A stretch of 51,077 nucleotides of DNA from Chrysophaeum taylorii (lineage: Eukaryota; Sar; Pelagophyceae; Pelagomonadales; Pelagomonadaceae). The notes under the pieces are model-generated. The model made no database searches, was not told the DNA's origin, and saw only the letters and a program-made list of their open reading frames with translations. The DNA lies in assembly GCA_029834535.1 (NCBI GenBank), contig JAQMWT010000547.1:1-51077 (forward strand), written 5' to 3'. Shown here piece after piece: positions 18,036 to 29,685 of this stretch. Numbering within the stretch: the first letter of the stretch is position 1; every line of letters starts with the position of its first letter. The translations under genes and the position numbers were made by a program.

Positions 18036-19890
18036 CTCCCCCGGACACGCCGGAGATGCCTATGTCGAAGCTACCTTGCAACGCGAGGTTGACGCTCAGG
18101 TGAGCTACATGAGCCGTATTCGCACCAAGCTCCAGAACGTCTCCCTCCACTGCATGTACTCGTTGGGCCGTTACTGCATCGCCCCGCGCATGGACTACAT
18201 CGCGCAACACTGCTACCCCACCAATGCCTTGAGTGCGCTCCGCCGCTTCGACGTTGCCGTCCTCAGCTTCGTCGCCACAGCACTTGGCGCAGATCCGCGT
18301 CAGGTTTTTGACTCCACCGGCATCGTCCTCCAACGCCTCCGTCTTCCTGCTCGAAGTGGGGGTGGCGGCATTCGCTCCTGCGCCGACCTCAGCCCCGCCG
18401 CCTTTGTTGGCACGGCGGCCCAGGCCCTCCCACACCTCGTCGACCTTCGCGATCCTACGGGTGCCGTGGAGGTCCCTGGCTACCTCCCCCGCCTCGCCTC
18501 GGTCCTGGGGTGCCACTTCTTTTCGCACAGGTAACGAGTTGCACCGTTGGCACCACCTCCTCGCATCCGGTTGCCGCCTGGGGCGAGCACTCGAGACTGC
18601 GTGGGACGGACTTCGGGCTGATCTCCGTACCACGCTGACTTCCCACGGTGGCGCTGGTTCCGGCGACCCCGCCAACGTTCATCTCGTCGACGGTCCTCTC
18701 TCCCACGAATTTGTCTCCATGGGCGTCCTCGTCGACCCCACCATCTCGACACCCGTGCTCATACCCCAACTCCAGCGTGCTCTAACCTCCCAGCGCGAGA
18801 CAGCTCGGGCCACTGCACTCCAGCGCCTTGCGGCCACCCTTCCCATCACCGATGCACTTCGAGTAGCGGCGTCCTCATGGGATCGCTTCTCGACCACGTT
18901 CATCAGCTCGTGGCCCAGCTCTGCCCTTCAAATCCCCAACCGCTGCTGGGCTGAGATGTGTGCCCAGTACTTTGGCTACCCCTCTCCAGCTTGTTCGGGC
19001 CTCGTGGGCACTCGCATTCTGGGCACTGACGTCGTTCTCGACGCTCACGGCAAGGTGCTTCTCACGCAGGCCAACCTTGTCAACCGCGGAGGAGCGCGGA
19101 CCACCTGGCATGACAGCTTGCTCGATTGCGCCCTCTCCACCACCAAAGAGGCCGGCATCCCAGCCCTGTCCGAGGTTTTCGGCATCTTTGCTGACGTCGT
19201 CGCCCCTACCATTCGCACGCGCCTCTACGGCCGGTACCGAGGCAATCTCGCCCGACGCCAAGTCGTCCCAGACATCCTCACCACGCTCGACAACAAGGAG
19301 CAACTCTACGACCTCAAAACCCTCGCTTGGGGTTCGTTATACACCGCCCACGCCCTCCATCCCTCCCACCCGTCGCCTGTCGATCGGCGCGCAGCGCAAG
19401 TCCACTCCGAATACCTCGCTCACGCCCGCGGCATCGACGCCATCATCCCCAGCCGGGTACAGCACCACCGCCTGGCTTCTTGGGCCCTGTCGAACAGCGG
19501 CTACGTAGCTACGGCACCGTCGCCGGCCTCGTCTTTGGTGCCTTCGGTGAGGCCAGCGCGGCGTGCCACGCTCTCGCCCAAACATGCGCAGAGCGCATCG
19601 CTGCGCGAACCTGGGTGGCAAGCGGCTGCGCCAACTTCACAGAGGCAAAGGCGGCCCAAACTCGCCGCATCTACCGTGAGTGGGGGATCGCCAACGCATT
19701 AGGCCGGGCTCGCTGTGCCCTCACCGCCCTCACCCATGTCGCCGCCTCGGGGAACCCCACCCAGGCCGCCCGATCCCAGCAGGACGTCACCCTTCGTCGC
19801 ACATACGTCCGGCGGCAGCATGCGTACGACCTACGGGCGGGGCTCGTCCTCTCTTCGCCTGCCCCACGCCTCGGCGATGACCCCGACTAG
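18036..19890 (+). pseudogene. 5'-truncated LINE-2 ORF: post-RT region with restriction-like endonuclease motif
   Basis: The coding sequence starts mid-protein, after the RT catalytic core, and is split by frameshifts near 18505 and 19490. Segments: RFDVAVLSFVATALGADPRQ, LRLPARSGGGGIRSCADLSP, then a cysteine/histidine stretch, WHDSLLDCALSTTKEAGIP, and RRQVVPDILTTLDNKEQLYD followed by LKT. The last fits a PD-(D/E)xK pattern (PD ... DLK), as in restriction-like endonucleases of R2-type LINEs. The final segment ends LGDDPD at 19890. The family differs from LINE-1, which has an APE endonuclease. Assignment to a named clade is not possible. Confidence 0.65.
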
Positions 19891-20295
<405 letters not shown>

Positions 20296-20296
<1 letters not shown>

Positions 20297-20510
20297 ATCT
20301 GTGCCTCAAGCTCATCATCATGGTATAGCGCGTCCCGCAGGTACGTAGTAATTAAATGTTACACTGATGTGTTGCTATGTATCGTCTGTCGTGTGCCGAG
20401 GCTAGGGGGACCACTGCCTTTAGTTCCCTGAAACCTACCTTGCCAGACTCACGCGGTGAGACGGGATGGTCTCTCCGTGATCTAACCACTGCCTAGCGGA
20501 ATTCTCTGCA
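20296..20510 (+). repeat. 5' LTR of element A, truncated
   Basis: It matches 41727-41941 with few differences (GATCTGTGCCTCAAGC ... GAATTCTCTGCA) and ends CA directly before the primer binding site. The first 100 bp present in the 3' LTR are missing and replaced by the LINE-2 tail. Confidence 0.85.
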
Positions 20511-20525
20511 GGTTATGGACCCAGC
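20511..20525 (+). promoter_or_regulatory. Primer binding site of element A
   Basis: GGTTATGGACCCAGC is complementary, with one mismatch, to the anticodon stem-loop of initiator tRNA-Met (GCUGGGCCCAUAACC). Priming from an internal half-tRNA is known from Drosophila copia. The 20526-20941 leader carries no gene. Confidence 0.8.
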
Positions 20526-20946
20526 GGGGTCCTGAGGGATCATGTGTTGCTTGCACGTTTACCATTGGGTTTTGGATCGTTACCGCGCCGATCTAGCCTC
20601 GCCATGCAACACAATTGTTTGTATACGCTACAACATGGGTTGTACATAGCTACATCGCACATGGTAAAGACTGCGCACCCCCTGTGTGCTTTTTTATAGT
20701 ATCGTATTGTCGTGAAAGTGTCGGCGTGTGTGTAGTCTGTACAAGTCCTGTATTGGTTGCACGCGCGATTGGGATATTTTGGATATGTCCACTTTCTGGA
20801 TGCTCCACGATAGTACACAACATGCCTGCTCTCTGAGCACCCCCTTGCCAACTGCCTGTTCAGTGCATGCCCCTTTAACACTGGCAGGAACCAGAGTTTG
20901 CCCAGTTGCCACATAGGCGCTTCCATTGTTTACCTGATGAGTGTAC

Positions 20947-21135
20947 TAGAGCACAGTAAAAATCACTGTGCCCCTGGTAGAGAATGGTGGCAGGGTGGTG
21001 CCGTCTTCTCGTCCTGTCCTCTTACGACACAAAGAGCGGTTCGGTGTTCGACACACCGATTTTGGGGTGTTTAGGTGTGAGTGTGAGACTAAGGGGGGGT
21101 GGAGTCCTAACCCTATATGGAATTTCCCATCTCTC
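20947..21135 (-). repeat. 3' LTR of element B
   Basis: It matches 29406-29594. It contains the perfect 7-bp inverted repeat GCACAGT/ACTGTGC near its outer end. On the minus strand it is preceded by a short purine tract (GCGAGAGAG, about 21138-21130). Confidence 0.8.
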
Positions 21136-21839
21136 TCGCAGATTGAACTCGGTGATGAGCGAAATCTGGGACAAAACAAAACAAATGTCTGGCCAGAGAC
21201 AAATAGACGTTGAGTTGTGAGGAGGCGTGGAAGGAGAAGTGTGCGAAGTGCATGAGAGAGGTAGAGTAGAGCGGAATAGCAGGTGAGTGTGAGTGAAAAA
21301 GGAGAAACAGCGCGAAGTTGGATGTGGTATAGGTTGAGAGGGGAAGCAAAATAAAAAGGATATTGCAAGAAGAGGCGAATGATAAAGGAAAAGAAAAGCA
21401 TTGATCGTACGGAATAAGAAAAGTGGATGAATATGCTAAGAGGATACGTGGAGGAAAATGCTAGGTAGGCTTATGGCGAAGTATGGCGAATTCTGTACGA
21501 GAGATCAGATCATCATCTTGTTCAGCGACTGATGAAAGAAGGATGGAATGACAATATCGCGAAGAATAAGCGAGTGTACTAGCGTCATAGTTGAAGTCGA
21601 AAGTTGTACGCAGTAAGTCGTGGGCGTTCCGTGATGTAAGACGACGGTGCGTGCGGGTGGATAAATCCTAAGTGGCTGGTGGATCCTCGTAGAAGAACGG
21701 GCGGTCTACTGATAACAACAGTGGGGATCATGGGTCAGGCAGTCGGGAATTGTGCAGCAGACCAATGATTGATCAAAAGGCGAATACTGAGAGTGGCCGT
21801 AGGAATGAGATTCTATTGGGACTAAAGTTGGGCTAGTAA

Positions 21840-22237
21840 CCCTGCGATCGCTAACCGTTGGTTGCGATGGAGGACGGTGCCTAACACGCTTGCTCCCTGC
21901 AGCGGCCCCGGCCGTCCCGGAGTGAGACGGTGCCTGCTCGCCTCCCGAGCTGGCCGGTTAGCACGCGGAAAGTCCGCGCTGGGATGGGGTTCGCTCGGTT
22001 GGGCAGAACGCGACGGACAGGTCGATTGTTCGTGGACCAACACGTCCGCGGCCTGCGACGCTTTTGCAGGACCTCGCACAAGACCGCGCACAGTGGCGGT
22101 CCACCATCAACAAGTCCGTCCTCGTTTCTCGCCTCTGCCCCAGCTGCGTGATTTTCCTCTGTGATTCCGTACCGGCTCCTGCCGGTCCGGCCTGGCTCCC
22201 ATGCTCGGGAGAGGTCTGAAGTTAGTTTGTTTGTTTG
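21840..22237 (+). mobile_element. Non-autonomous LINE-1 derivative, copy 1 (inside element B)
   Basis: It carries the first 230 bp and the last 160 bp of LINE-1 joined with a deletion of about 3.1 kb, and ends GAAGTTAGTTTGTTTG. A 12-bp target duplication TTGGGCTAGTAA flanks it (21828-21839 and 22238-22249). It must have been mobilised by LINE-1 proteins. Confidence 0.9.
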
Positions 22238-22465
22238 TTGGGCTAGTAAAGATGTGACGATGTGACTGAGCGACAGCGTTATCCCATGAATAGATATGAC
22301 CATTGAACCAAATCGGTTTCGACATGGTAAGGTGATCGTCGTAATGATAGTGAGTAGGGCGGAGCTGTTCCTGGAAGATGAGAGAACCAGAATTGCCTGT
22401 CACATACGTGTCGAAGCTGTCGTCCTGAGTGTAGCGTGGGACAGCTGAAGCTAAACTATGAGCAT

Positions 22466-25400
22466 CTAAGATAATATGCGGGTAATCGTAGCGCGATGAG
22501 GATATTGGGATAAAGTTGTCTGGGGGTGGCCATAAATATGAAAACTCCAAATTTGCTGTAGACTTGGAGTGGTAGTCTGGTGGAAGTCGCCAGTGGCTAT
22601 CATCGAAAGATGATGGGCTGAGACTGAGGTTTGCGAGTGTATCGCGTATGATGGTGGATACAGGCGTGTGTCCTGTGCTGAAGAGTCGGTGCCCTGTGCA
22701 GAAAGTGCAGAAGAGTCGGGCAACAGAAGAAAATGCCTGAAGGCGATGGACTGTTCGGAGATATTGTCCGTGCCAGGGGGAGAGTTGACTTCGAAGGTAT
22801 GGTCAAAGTCGCATCTTCCGTGTTCTATTCGGCAAAATAATCCTGAACTGTGACAATCGACTGATCCAGTATTCCTTTCACGTCCGGAGTCGTTTTCACC
22901 AGAACCAAACTTCCCTTGATGTACGAGCGCGAGGGAGCGTGGTGCATCCCTGGTGAATCGTGCAATGACTGAAAGGTGAGACGTTCGACAGGAGGGTGTT
23001 GTCGATATGCGAGAGCTGTACAGTATACAACGTGTAGGGAGCGTATGTTTCAAGAGAGGATTAATCTGTGGACGGGGGATGTCCGAAGAAGGAACATGGT
23101 GTGAGGTGATGTCCATAATGCGAGATCTGTCCGACATTGAGTCATGCGAGACTGTGGCTAGCAGCGAGTGTGCGGGAATGGAGGAGGAGATAGGCATGGC
23201 AGTTGACATCCCTTTATTCGTAACACAACTGGGTGGGGCTAGCGGTGTGCGGTAATGACATCTTGTAGAATGCGGAGAGCAGAGCGCGTGTCCAACCTGT
23301 GGAGATTGGGGGTTATCCTCGCGGGTGCTACGGAAAGTGTCGACTGGGTGCGAATCGCAATGGCGGCTGTTGGGCTCGAAGTTCTGCAAGATGGAATCTG
23401 CATTGTGAACGGAGAGGAGCGAGCCGGGTGCGTCATAAGAGCGTAATACGCGAGTGCAGTCTGAGCTGTGTCCGAAAGGGGATTCTGACAGTAATGTCGA
23501 CAGATGCGAAACATGATCAGAACTGGGCGAGGATGTCGCGTGAGGTTGTGTTGTAACCGAACCATAGTGGTGCAGAGCTCCAACGTCAAGCATAGTGCTG
23601 GGAGGGACTTGAAAAGAGGTGAGCAAAGGACACTGCGTGCGGCTATCATGTAGTGGCGGGCATTTGTTGCGCGAGACTGGCGATAACTGTAACGCGTGGC
23701 TTTGGCGTGACAGAACTTCGCTCGCATATGGCAGCATGCAGGATAAAATCGAGCGAGCTGAAACTTGAGAGGTGTGACCTGCAAGAGACGGACGGAAGAG
23801 GGTGGGAGGCTCTGAATTGCATTGATGACGGAACTTTGTGTCATCACAAATCGTCGGGGATTTGGTCGTCGGGAGTCGCGTTGAAGCGGGGAGGAACGAC
23901 GAGTGCTCATCAGGTCTTGGCGTGTGACAGAGGTCCTCAGGAAGAGGGACTTCGGTACGTGCCTTGAAGTGAATTCCGATGTAGCCAGAGTAGCCATAGG
24001 AGACATGACTGATACGAATCAAAACGAATCTTGTCGTCGGCGGAAAACTAATGCGCCCTCGTAATTCGAGCTGGGTGAAATCTTCGAATTGCCGGTGAGA
24101 CGGAGAGACCATGGTTGCGGAACGAGCGCAGAGCCGGGCGGCGGTCGGAGGAGGCGCTTCAGCGGTGGCAGAGACGACAGTGTTGTGCTTATGCTGAACC
24201 AAGGGTGTTCGGGAGTCGTACTGTGCGACAAGCGAGCGAGCATCTCAGTTGACTGTGAGTGTACCATGGGTATGGCGCAATGTCCGTAGTCTAAACCGAG
24301 AGAGGCGGTGAGCGTGCCGTCACGAGTGCATATGAGCCTGTGCGGTGTCTGGGCTTTAATTGGAATATGACATATGACGTCATACAAGGCGATGGGAGCT
24401 GAATCATACGTGATGGGACTGGCTAATAGTGCCGGGAGCAGCATGTCGGGGGTAGCGCTCAGAGATGAGGGTGGAACGCAGTCCAATTCTATCTTGGTTG
24501 CCGTGTGTCGCGGTACTATGGGCGTAAACAAAGGACATGAAGTAAATGCTTGTGTCCCAAGCGAGAATGCGGTTATGGTCGCATGGGGAGGTTGCATTTT
24601 GTCTCTGCTGCAGTCAAATGCTTTGGAGGAAACCAATGGAGAAACCACGAGCACATTGGTGGCGTCTGGTGGCCAAAGTTCCTGTGGGAGTGCCTGAGGT
24701 GACTCCAACGTAGGATTTCTTCTTGGGTATGACTCATGCGTTGCGATGAGTTCATGCTCGAGCTCATAGTCGTCCATTATATGGCGTGAGGTGGTCGCGA
24801 ATGAGCGATACGTCGACCTGGTGTCATAACTCTGGAGAATACCGACATTTGCTTGTGCCTGATCCGCAGTCGTGCAGGGAGGCGAGATCGTCGGTGCTAA
24901 TGCAGATTGCAGCGACAGGGGCGGGTCAGGTGCCTGGGGGGCTGGAAGGCGGCCTTTGTCTTCCAGAGGCGGAGGGAGCAAGCAGAGCTGTAGCTTTGTC
25001 TCGTCGTGATCATATAGGCGCAATGAGCTTGTGCGCGTGATCGTGGTGCGCTTACCTGTATCTTCATGATGTACCTGATTGTCCTGCAGTGGTGCTTCTG
25101 TGAGCGGGACATATCTGAAGCACTGGTCCATCGGATGGGGTGCATCAGCTATGAATGAGACAGGTGCCAGTAGCAGTGCAAGGTCGGGTGACAGAAGGTG
25201 TGCGTGGTCGAGTAATTGAGCGTTGGACCTGAGCATCGTCTGCATAGTCCGGAACCATGCTGTGCAGTTGGTTTGCATTGTCTCGTCTGCTACATCAATG
25301 GGCAGACTGGTGTAGCTAGCTTTTGTGGCCTTTCGTCTTGTCATCCAATAGAGACTGCGAGCTCGTACACGTTGCTATGTGCGAGACTAGAAGTAGCTGT

Positions 25401-26893
25401 TAGCAGCTGTGGAGAGCTGAGTGCTTTCTTGTCTGGCAGTTTCTGTGGCTTTGGAGTTCCAGTGACATGATTGCGCAGCTTCAGACGTCTTGGCATTGGG
25501 GATTGCCGTAAAGTGACTCGTAAGCTCAATGTCGGACGTCGGAAAATACGTCGATAGACCTGTGAGGTCACCAATTGAAATACGCCCTCGTAAGGCGTGC
25601 GCGACGTGGTGCGGGCGCGAGAGACTTTTCTTGGTGATCTGAAGGTCTTGAGATACGTGGCGGCGCAGAGCGTCGGTGGGAATGACGAGTGTCTCGGTGT
25701 TAAAGGCGGTGACGCGGAGAGCATCGAAAGCGTGTCATGCTCCAAGAGCAAAAGCGCGTGATGCGGGTGGTCCGAAGTCAGTGCCAAAAGGGGGGTGGTT
25801 CGAGGCTGACCTGTCAGCAAGGTAGGGCAGATGGGCGCGTGAGCTGAGATCCGGTGGTGGAGAGTATCCGGCCTGGAATGCTTGGGGTCCAGTGCGGGAA
25901 TTCGATAAGGGGGATCGCCGAAGGAGAGTGCAGTAGAACCAAGGGCGATTGAAGGGTCAGTTTTGCGGGGTGCGTCCTCAATGGCGAAGATGCGAGGACC
26001 AGAGCAGTGAGTGCCGTAGTGACCAGGTTTGCCCATAGGCGTGTATAGCATTCGAAGGTGCGGGCATGTTACAAGCGTCCTAGAATGAGGAGCTACGTGC
26101 CGAGCGATAAGGCGCTTTTGAGGGAGGCAACGTGCGTGACTTGGGTGCATGTTTGTGGTGGAGCCGGCAGCTGGCGTGGGACGTTTGTCGTACATTCCAG
26201 TGATGCGAAAGTGCCGACAGAAGCGGTACAGGTGGAGCGAGTCTGAGCATTGTGCACGGAGAATGTCTCCTGAGAGCGCAACATCGATTATTCGGAGGCA
26301 GCGCAAGCGTGTGGCGTCCAGAAGAGGGCTATGCAAGGGGACATTAAGGACCGAAGTGGTCGCAATAGAAGCGTGCATAGTTTACGGCGGATCGGGTCGT
26401 TCGGAATTCTCGAAATCTTATATTACTGCAGCCATGGTGAAGGCTTTCAAGAAGCTTGGTTGCGGTGAGACATAAGGATCGGCAGCCGAAAGGAGTGCGT
26501 CCTCTGACTGAGAGTTGGGGAGCGGGTGGTCATGTGCTGCGACTGATGCTCGTGCGAAGACGTCCGTCGAATCGTGAAATGGTGATCGCAGATGGGTCCA
26601 TGCAACCTGCTGAGCAGTGTCGTCCAGTGCATTCGGTCGAGAAGATGGATGGTGGGTGCAGCAGCAAGCGCCGGTGAGCGGCAGTGCGCGCCTGTCTTCG
26701 GTGAGAGAAGGCAGCGATGTGGAACCAGCTTCGAAGCGATCGGGAGCGGCTGATCGAGAAATATCGGACTAGGCGGGAGTGCCAGGTGAATCTGAGCTGA
26801 TACCTGCAGGTGCGGTGAGTGGCTGCGAGTGTGTTGACCGTGGGACCGTTGACAGCGTGTCTTGTCCTTGTGGATACGGCATTGCGGGGGCAT
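22466..26893 (-). pseudogene. Broken coding region of element B downstream of the long ORF
   Basis: Successive minus-strand frames (26447-26893, 25341-26378, 24019-25344, 22466-24202) are open for 150-580 codons each but in different phases. They are rich in Ser, Thr, Pro and His. I recognise no domain. The coding strand is C/A-rich and hence poor in stop codons, so part of the openness may be compositional. TTRCGAGGGCGYAT recurs near 27402, 25585 and 24053. Confidence 0.35.
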
Positions 26894-26953
26894 TGGTGAT
26901 GGTGCTTGGATCAGGCAGCTGATCTTTAATGGTCGGGGAGACCATCTTCGAGA

Positions 26954-29185
26954 CTAGTGAAGTGGGTCTTGCTTCTTCGCTGTATGCATCATACCAGGGG
27001 GCTGAATCCGAGGGGATATTGTCAGTTCCCTGCGGCTCTTGTGCCTGGGGCATAGAATACGGCGGAGCCTTGGGTCCTCGAGGGTGGTTGTCATAGTCGA
27101 TGTAGGCACAATACTCGGGAACATCTCGAGGTGTTTTGTTCTTTGGCTTGTCGAAAGTGGGAACGAGGTGGCTTGGTGTTCCTTCGACAAGAGTGCTTCC
27201 TGGGCCGTTGTGCCCGAAGAGAGAAGAAGCGCTTGTGCATGTATTGGCAGCATGATGGTGAGCATGACCATCAGGCAAAGAGCTGTCTTTTGATAGTTCG
27301 GAACTTGTCGACTCTTGATGTGGGTGGTCTTGATTCTTGGTGGGACTTTGCACGTGGTGATCGTCGCTGGTGGCAGGGGTGCGGTCGCCGGTGTTGAATG
27401 TACGCCCTCGCAACTCGGACGCGGGGATGTGGTCGAGTTGGAATGAACCAGGTAGCTGATAAGGCGAGCGGGTGCAAAGGGGTTCAGGGGGTGCCAAAGA
27501 GGCGAAGAGTGATTTGGCAGAGGAGGAGGGGCCAGAGATGGCGGGGGGTTGAGAACAGAGAGACGGAGTGGGTGGTGAACCAGGAGAACCGGGTCCAGGG
27601 CATCCGTGGAGGTGGTGATGATACTCGGGGAGAATCGGGGGAGAGGCATTGGAGGTTGGTTCGGAAGGGGATGAAGGTTGGTTGTGGATGGGGAAAGGAG
27701 GTAAAAGATGCGATGCAGCATCTTTGGTGGGTGGGTGGCATCCAAGGAGGTAAGAATGGTGTGGAGGACGGCGTTGGTTTCAAAGTGGGAGTTGCGGATG
27801 TCAGCGTGAGCAGTATCGAGTGCCTTGAACTGGGTGTGGGTGAGATGGAGTTCCGCGCGGGTGGAGGCCAATTCGTCAGCTTGGATGGCGAGCTGGGCAG
27901 TGGCGAAAGCTAGGGCGGCGTCGGTTATGGTGAGTTTGGCGGCGGTGGAGGACAAAGCGTCGTCCTTGCGAATGAGCACGGGCTTGGTTGCGGCCAAGTC
28001 AGCAGTTTGGGAGTGGGATGCAGCCTGAGTGTTGGCCAACTCGCGTTGGAGCGCAGACGGAGGTGCATTGGAACTTTGAGAAGGGAAGTGGAGTGTTGCT
28101 TGGGTGGAGACGGGGGAATGGTCGTAGTCGTGGAGTGCGTACTCACGCGGGTGGAGATGAAAATCGGGGGAACAGCGACTTTCGAAAGGTGATGAAGGTC
28201 GGTCGGGATGGTCCGATGGTTGGGCGGCAGTAGCTTGAGCCGCGGAAGGAGCTGGGGTAGGAATGGAAGTGCCGGGGCCGTCGTGGCCGTAGGTGGCATG
28301 GTCTTGTGGGTGGAGATGAAAGTCTTGAGGAGAGTGACTTGCGGAAGATGATGGATATCGGACAGGAGAGTCCGACGGTGGGGTGGCAGGAGCTTGAGCC
28401 GCGGTGGGGGCTTGGTCAGGGATGACGGTGCCGGGACCGTCATGGCCGTAGGTGGCATGATCGTCAGGAAGGGGATGAGTGGTGCGGCGAGGGGGTTGAC
28501 GAGGATGTTGGGGAACTTGAATAGATGGTGAAGTGAGAGTCGCCGATAGTGGGGAGTTAGGCTCCAGTGAAGGAGGTGGAGGCTCCGATGGGGTTGGTGG
28601 AGTGAAGGGAGTAATGTTTAGTGGTGTTGGTTGTGGAGTGTTCAACATTGCTGGTGCGATATTCGAACAAGGTGGAGTGTCCTCGTGAATGTAGGGTGTG
28701 CCAGGTTGTGGAGTAACCTTGGCTATGCCTGGGTCCGGAGGGAAGGCAGTGGGGTCTGAGACTTTGCCGTGGGGTGTTTTACATCCGGTGGAGTAGACGG
28801 CATGAGGGGGGGTGATCATCGAGATGATCGGTTCTTGGGTCGCGACTTCGTTTTGCTTGAGAGTGTTTGCCGGTAGAACAGCTGTCGTGGAAGCCTGTTC
28901 GAATTGCTCGTCTTGATCGAGTTGCACATCTTCATCAAGTTGCTCGTCTCGAGCTTCGATTGCGGCAGCGATTTTGGCTCTGAGATCAGCGTAATCAGCG
29001 GCGATTTTGGCTTTTAAGACAGCGTTATCAGCGGCGAGTTGATCAAAGAAATTGTCTTTGCGCCGTTGGCAATCAGCGGCGAGGTGATCAAAGAAATCGG
29101 CTTTGAACTGTTGCAAGAGAGCTTGTTGTGTAGCGAGTTGCGTCGCTACTTCCAGACTCGGGACTTGTGGGTCGTGAGTCGCCAT
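26954..29185 (-). CDS. Long ORF of element B: coiled-coil and proline-rich protein, possible Gag
   Basis: 743 residues from ATG 29185, about 210 nt downstream of the primer binding site; the frame further upstream opens only at GTG. Residues about 8-90 are helical with heptad-like repeats (ATQLATQQALLQQFK, AADNAVLKAKIAADYADLRA). The middle is proline-rich with two 52-residue tandem units starting DHATYGHDGPGT and ending DFHLHPQ/R, plus a degenerate third. A second helical region follows (LASTRAELHLTHTQFK). Position and style suggest a Gag-like structural protein, but no zinc knuckle or known Gag domain is seen. It is the only long uninterrupted frame in the three LTR elements. Confidence 0.5.
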   Translation of the reverse strand: MATHDPQVPSLEVATQLATQQALLQQFKADFFDHLAADCQRRKDNFFDQLAADNAVLKAKIAADYADLRAKIAAAIEARDEQLDEDVQLDQDEQFEQASTTAVLPANTLKQNEVATQEPIISMITPPHAVYSTGCKTPHGKVSDPTAFPPDPGIAKVTPQPGTPYIHEDTPPCSNIAPAMLNTPQPTPLNITPFTPPTPSEPPPPSLEPNSPLSATLTSPSIQVPQHPRQPPRRTTHPLPDDHATYGHDGPGTVIPDQAPTAAQAPATPPSDSPVRYPSSSASHSPQDFHLHPQDHATYGHDGPGTSIPTPAPSAAQATAAQPSDHPDRPSSPFESRCSPDFHLHPREYALHDYDHSPVSTQATLHFPSQSSNAPPSALQRELANTQAASHSQTADLAATKPVLIRKDDALSSTAAKLTITDAALAFATAQLAIQADELASTRAELHLTHTQFKALDTAHADIRNSHFETNAVLHTILTSLDATHPPKMLHRIFYLLSPSTTNLHPLPNQPPMPLPRFSPSIITTSTDALDPVLLVHHPLRLSVLNPPPSLAPPPLPNHSSPLWHPLNPFAPARLISYLVHSNSTTSPRPSCEGVHSTPATAPLPPATITTCKVPPRIKTTHIKSRQVPNYQKTALCLMVMLTIMLPIHAQALLLSSGTTAQEALLSKEHQATSFPLSTSQRTKHLEMFPSIVPTSTMTTTLEDPRLRRILCPRHKSRRELTISPRIQPPGMMHTAKKQDPLH

Positions 29186-29391
29186 CGTTGTTGGGGTTGC
29201 GTTTTGCGCGTTGTTGTTTGCCTTTCGCACTTTCACACTTGTTCACCAGTAGCAAGCGATGAGACTTGACTACGGTCTTAGAACCTCCAGGAACTTCAGG
29301 AGATTGCTCTTGCCTGGAAATCCTGAGTCTTTGTCCGAGACGTCGATCGAGATCGATGTCTGTCGGAGGACGTTTCTCTACCAGCACCGGA

Positions 29392-29405
29392 CTGGGCCCA
29401 TAACC
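29392..29405 (-). promoter_or_regulatory. Primer binding site of element B
   Basis: GGTTATGGGCCCAG on the minus strand immediately follows the 5' LTR. It is the exact complement of the initiator tRNA-Met anticodon region used by copia. Confidence 0.85.
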
Positions 29406-29594
29406 TAGAGAACAGCAAAAATCTCAGTGCCCTGGTAGAGAACGGTGGCAGGGTAGTGCCACTCTTCTCGTCCTGTCCTCGTACGACACAAAGAGCGGCT
29501 CGGTGTTCGACACAGCGATTTTGGGGTGTTTAGGTGTGAGTATGAGACTAAGGGGGGGGGGTGTCCTAACCCTATATGGAATTTTCCATCTATA
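29406..29594 (-). repeat. 5' LTR of element B
   Basis: The 189-bp partner of 20947-21135. On the minus strand it begins TATAGATGG and ends CTCTA at the primer binding site. The target duplication TGTAC adjoins it at 29595-29599. Confidence 0.8.
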
Positions 29595-29685
29595 TGTACA
29601 TAGACACCGCTAGACAAACCCCCTTAGAATGTCCAACTGTGTCAACTGCTCTATGAGTGAACTATAGGTTCACGTCACCGTCTTC

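Larger units (their letters stand above)
20947..29594 (-). mobile_element. Element B: LTR retroelement without recognisable pol, nested in element A
   Basis: Direct 189-bp repeats at 20947-21135 and 29406-29594 are its LTRs. The 5-bp target duplication TGTAC lies at 20942-20946 and 29595-29599. The minus-strand primer binding site GGTTATGGGCCCAG is at 29405-29392, so the element runs right to left. Internally there is one long ORF (29185-26954) and then broken frames, all C/A-rich on the coding strand. I find no protease, integrase, RT or RNase H, so it resembles a large retrotransposon derivative dependent on another element. It has a LINE-1 derivative inserted at 21840. Confidence 0.75.
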
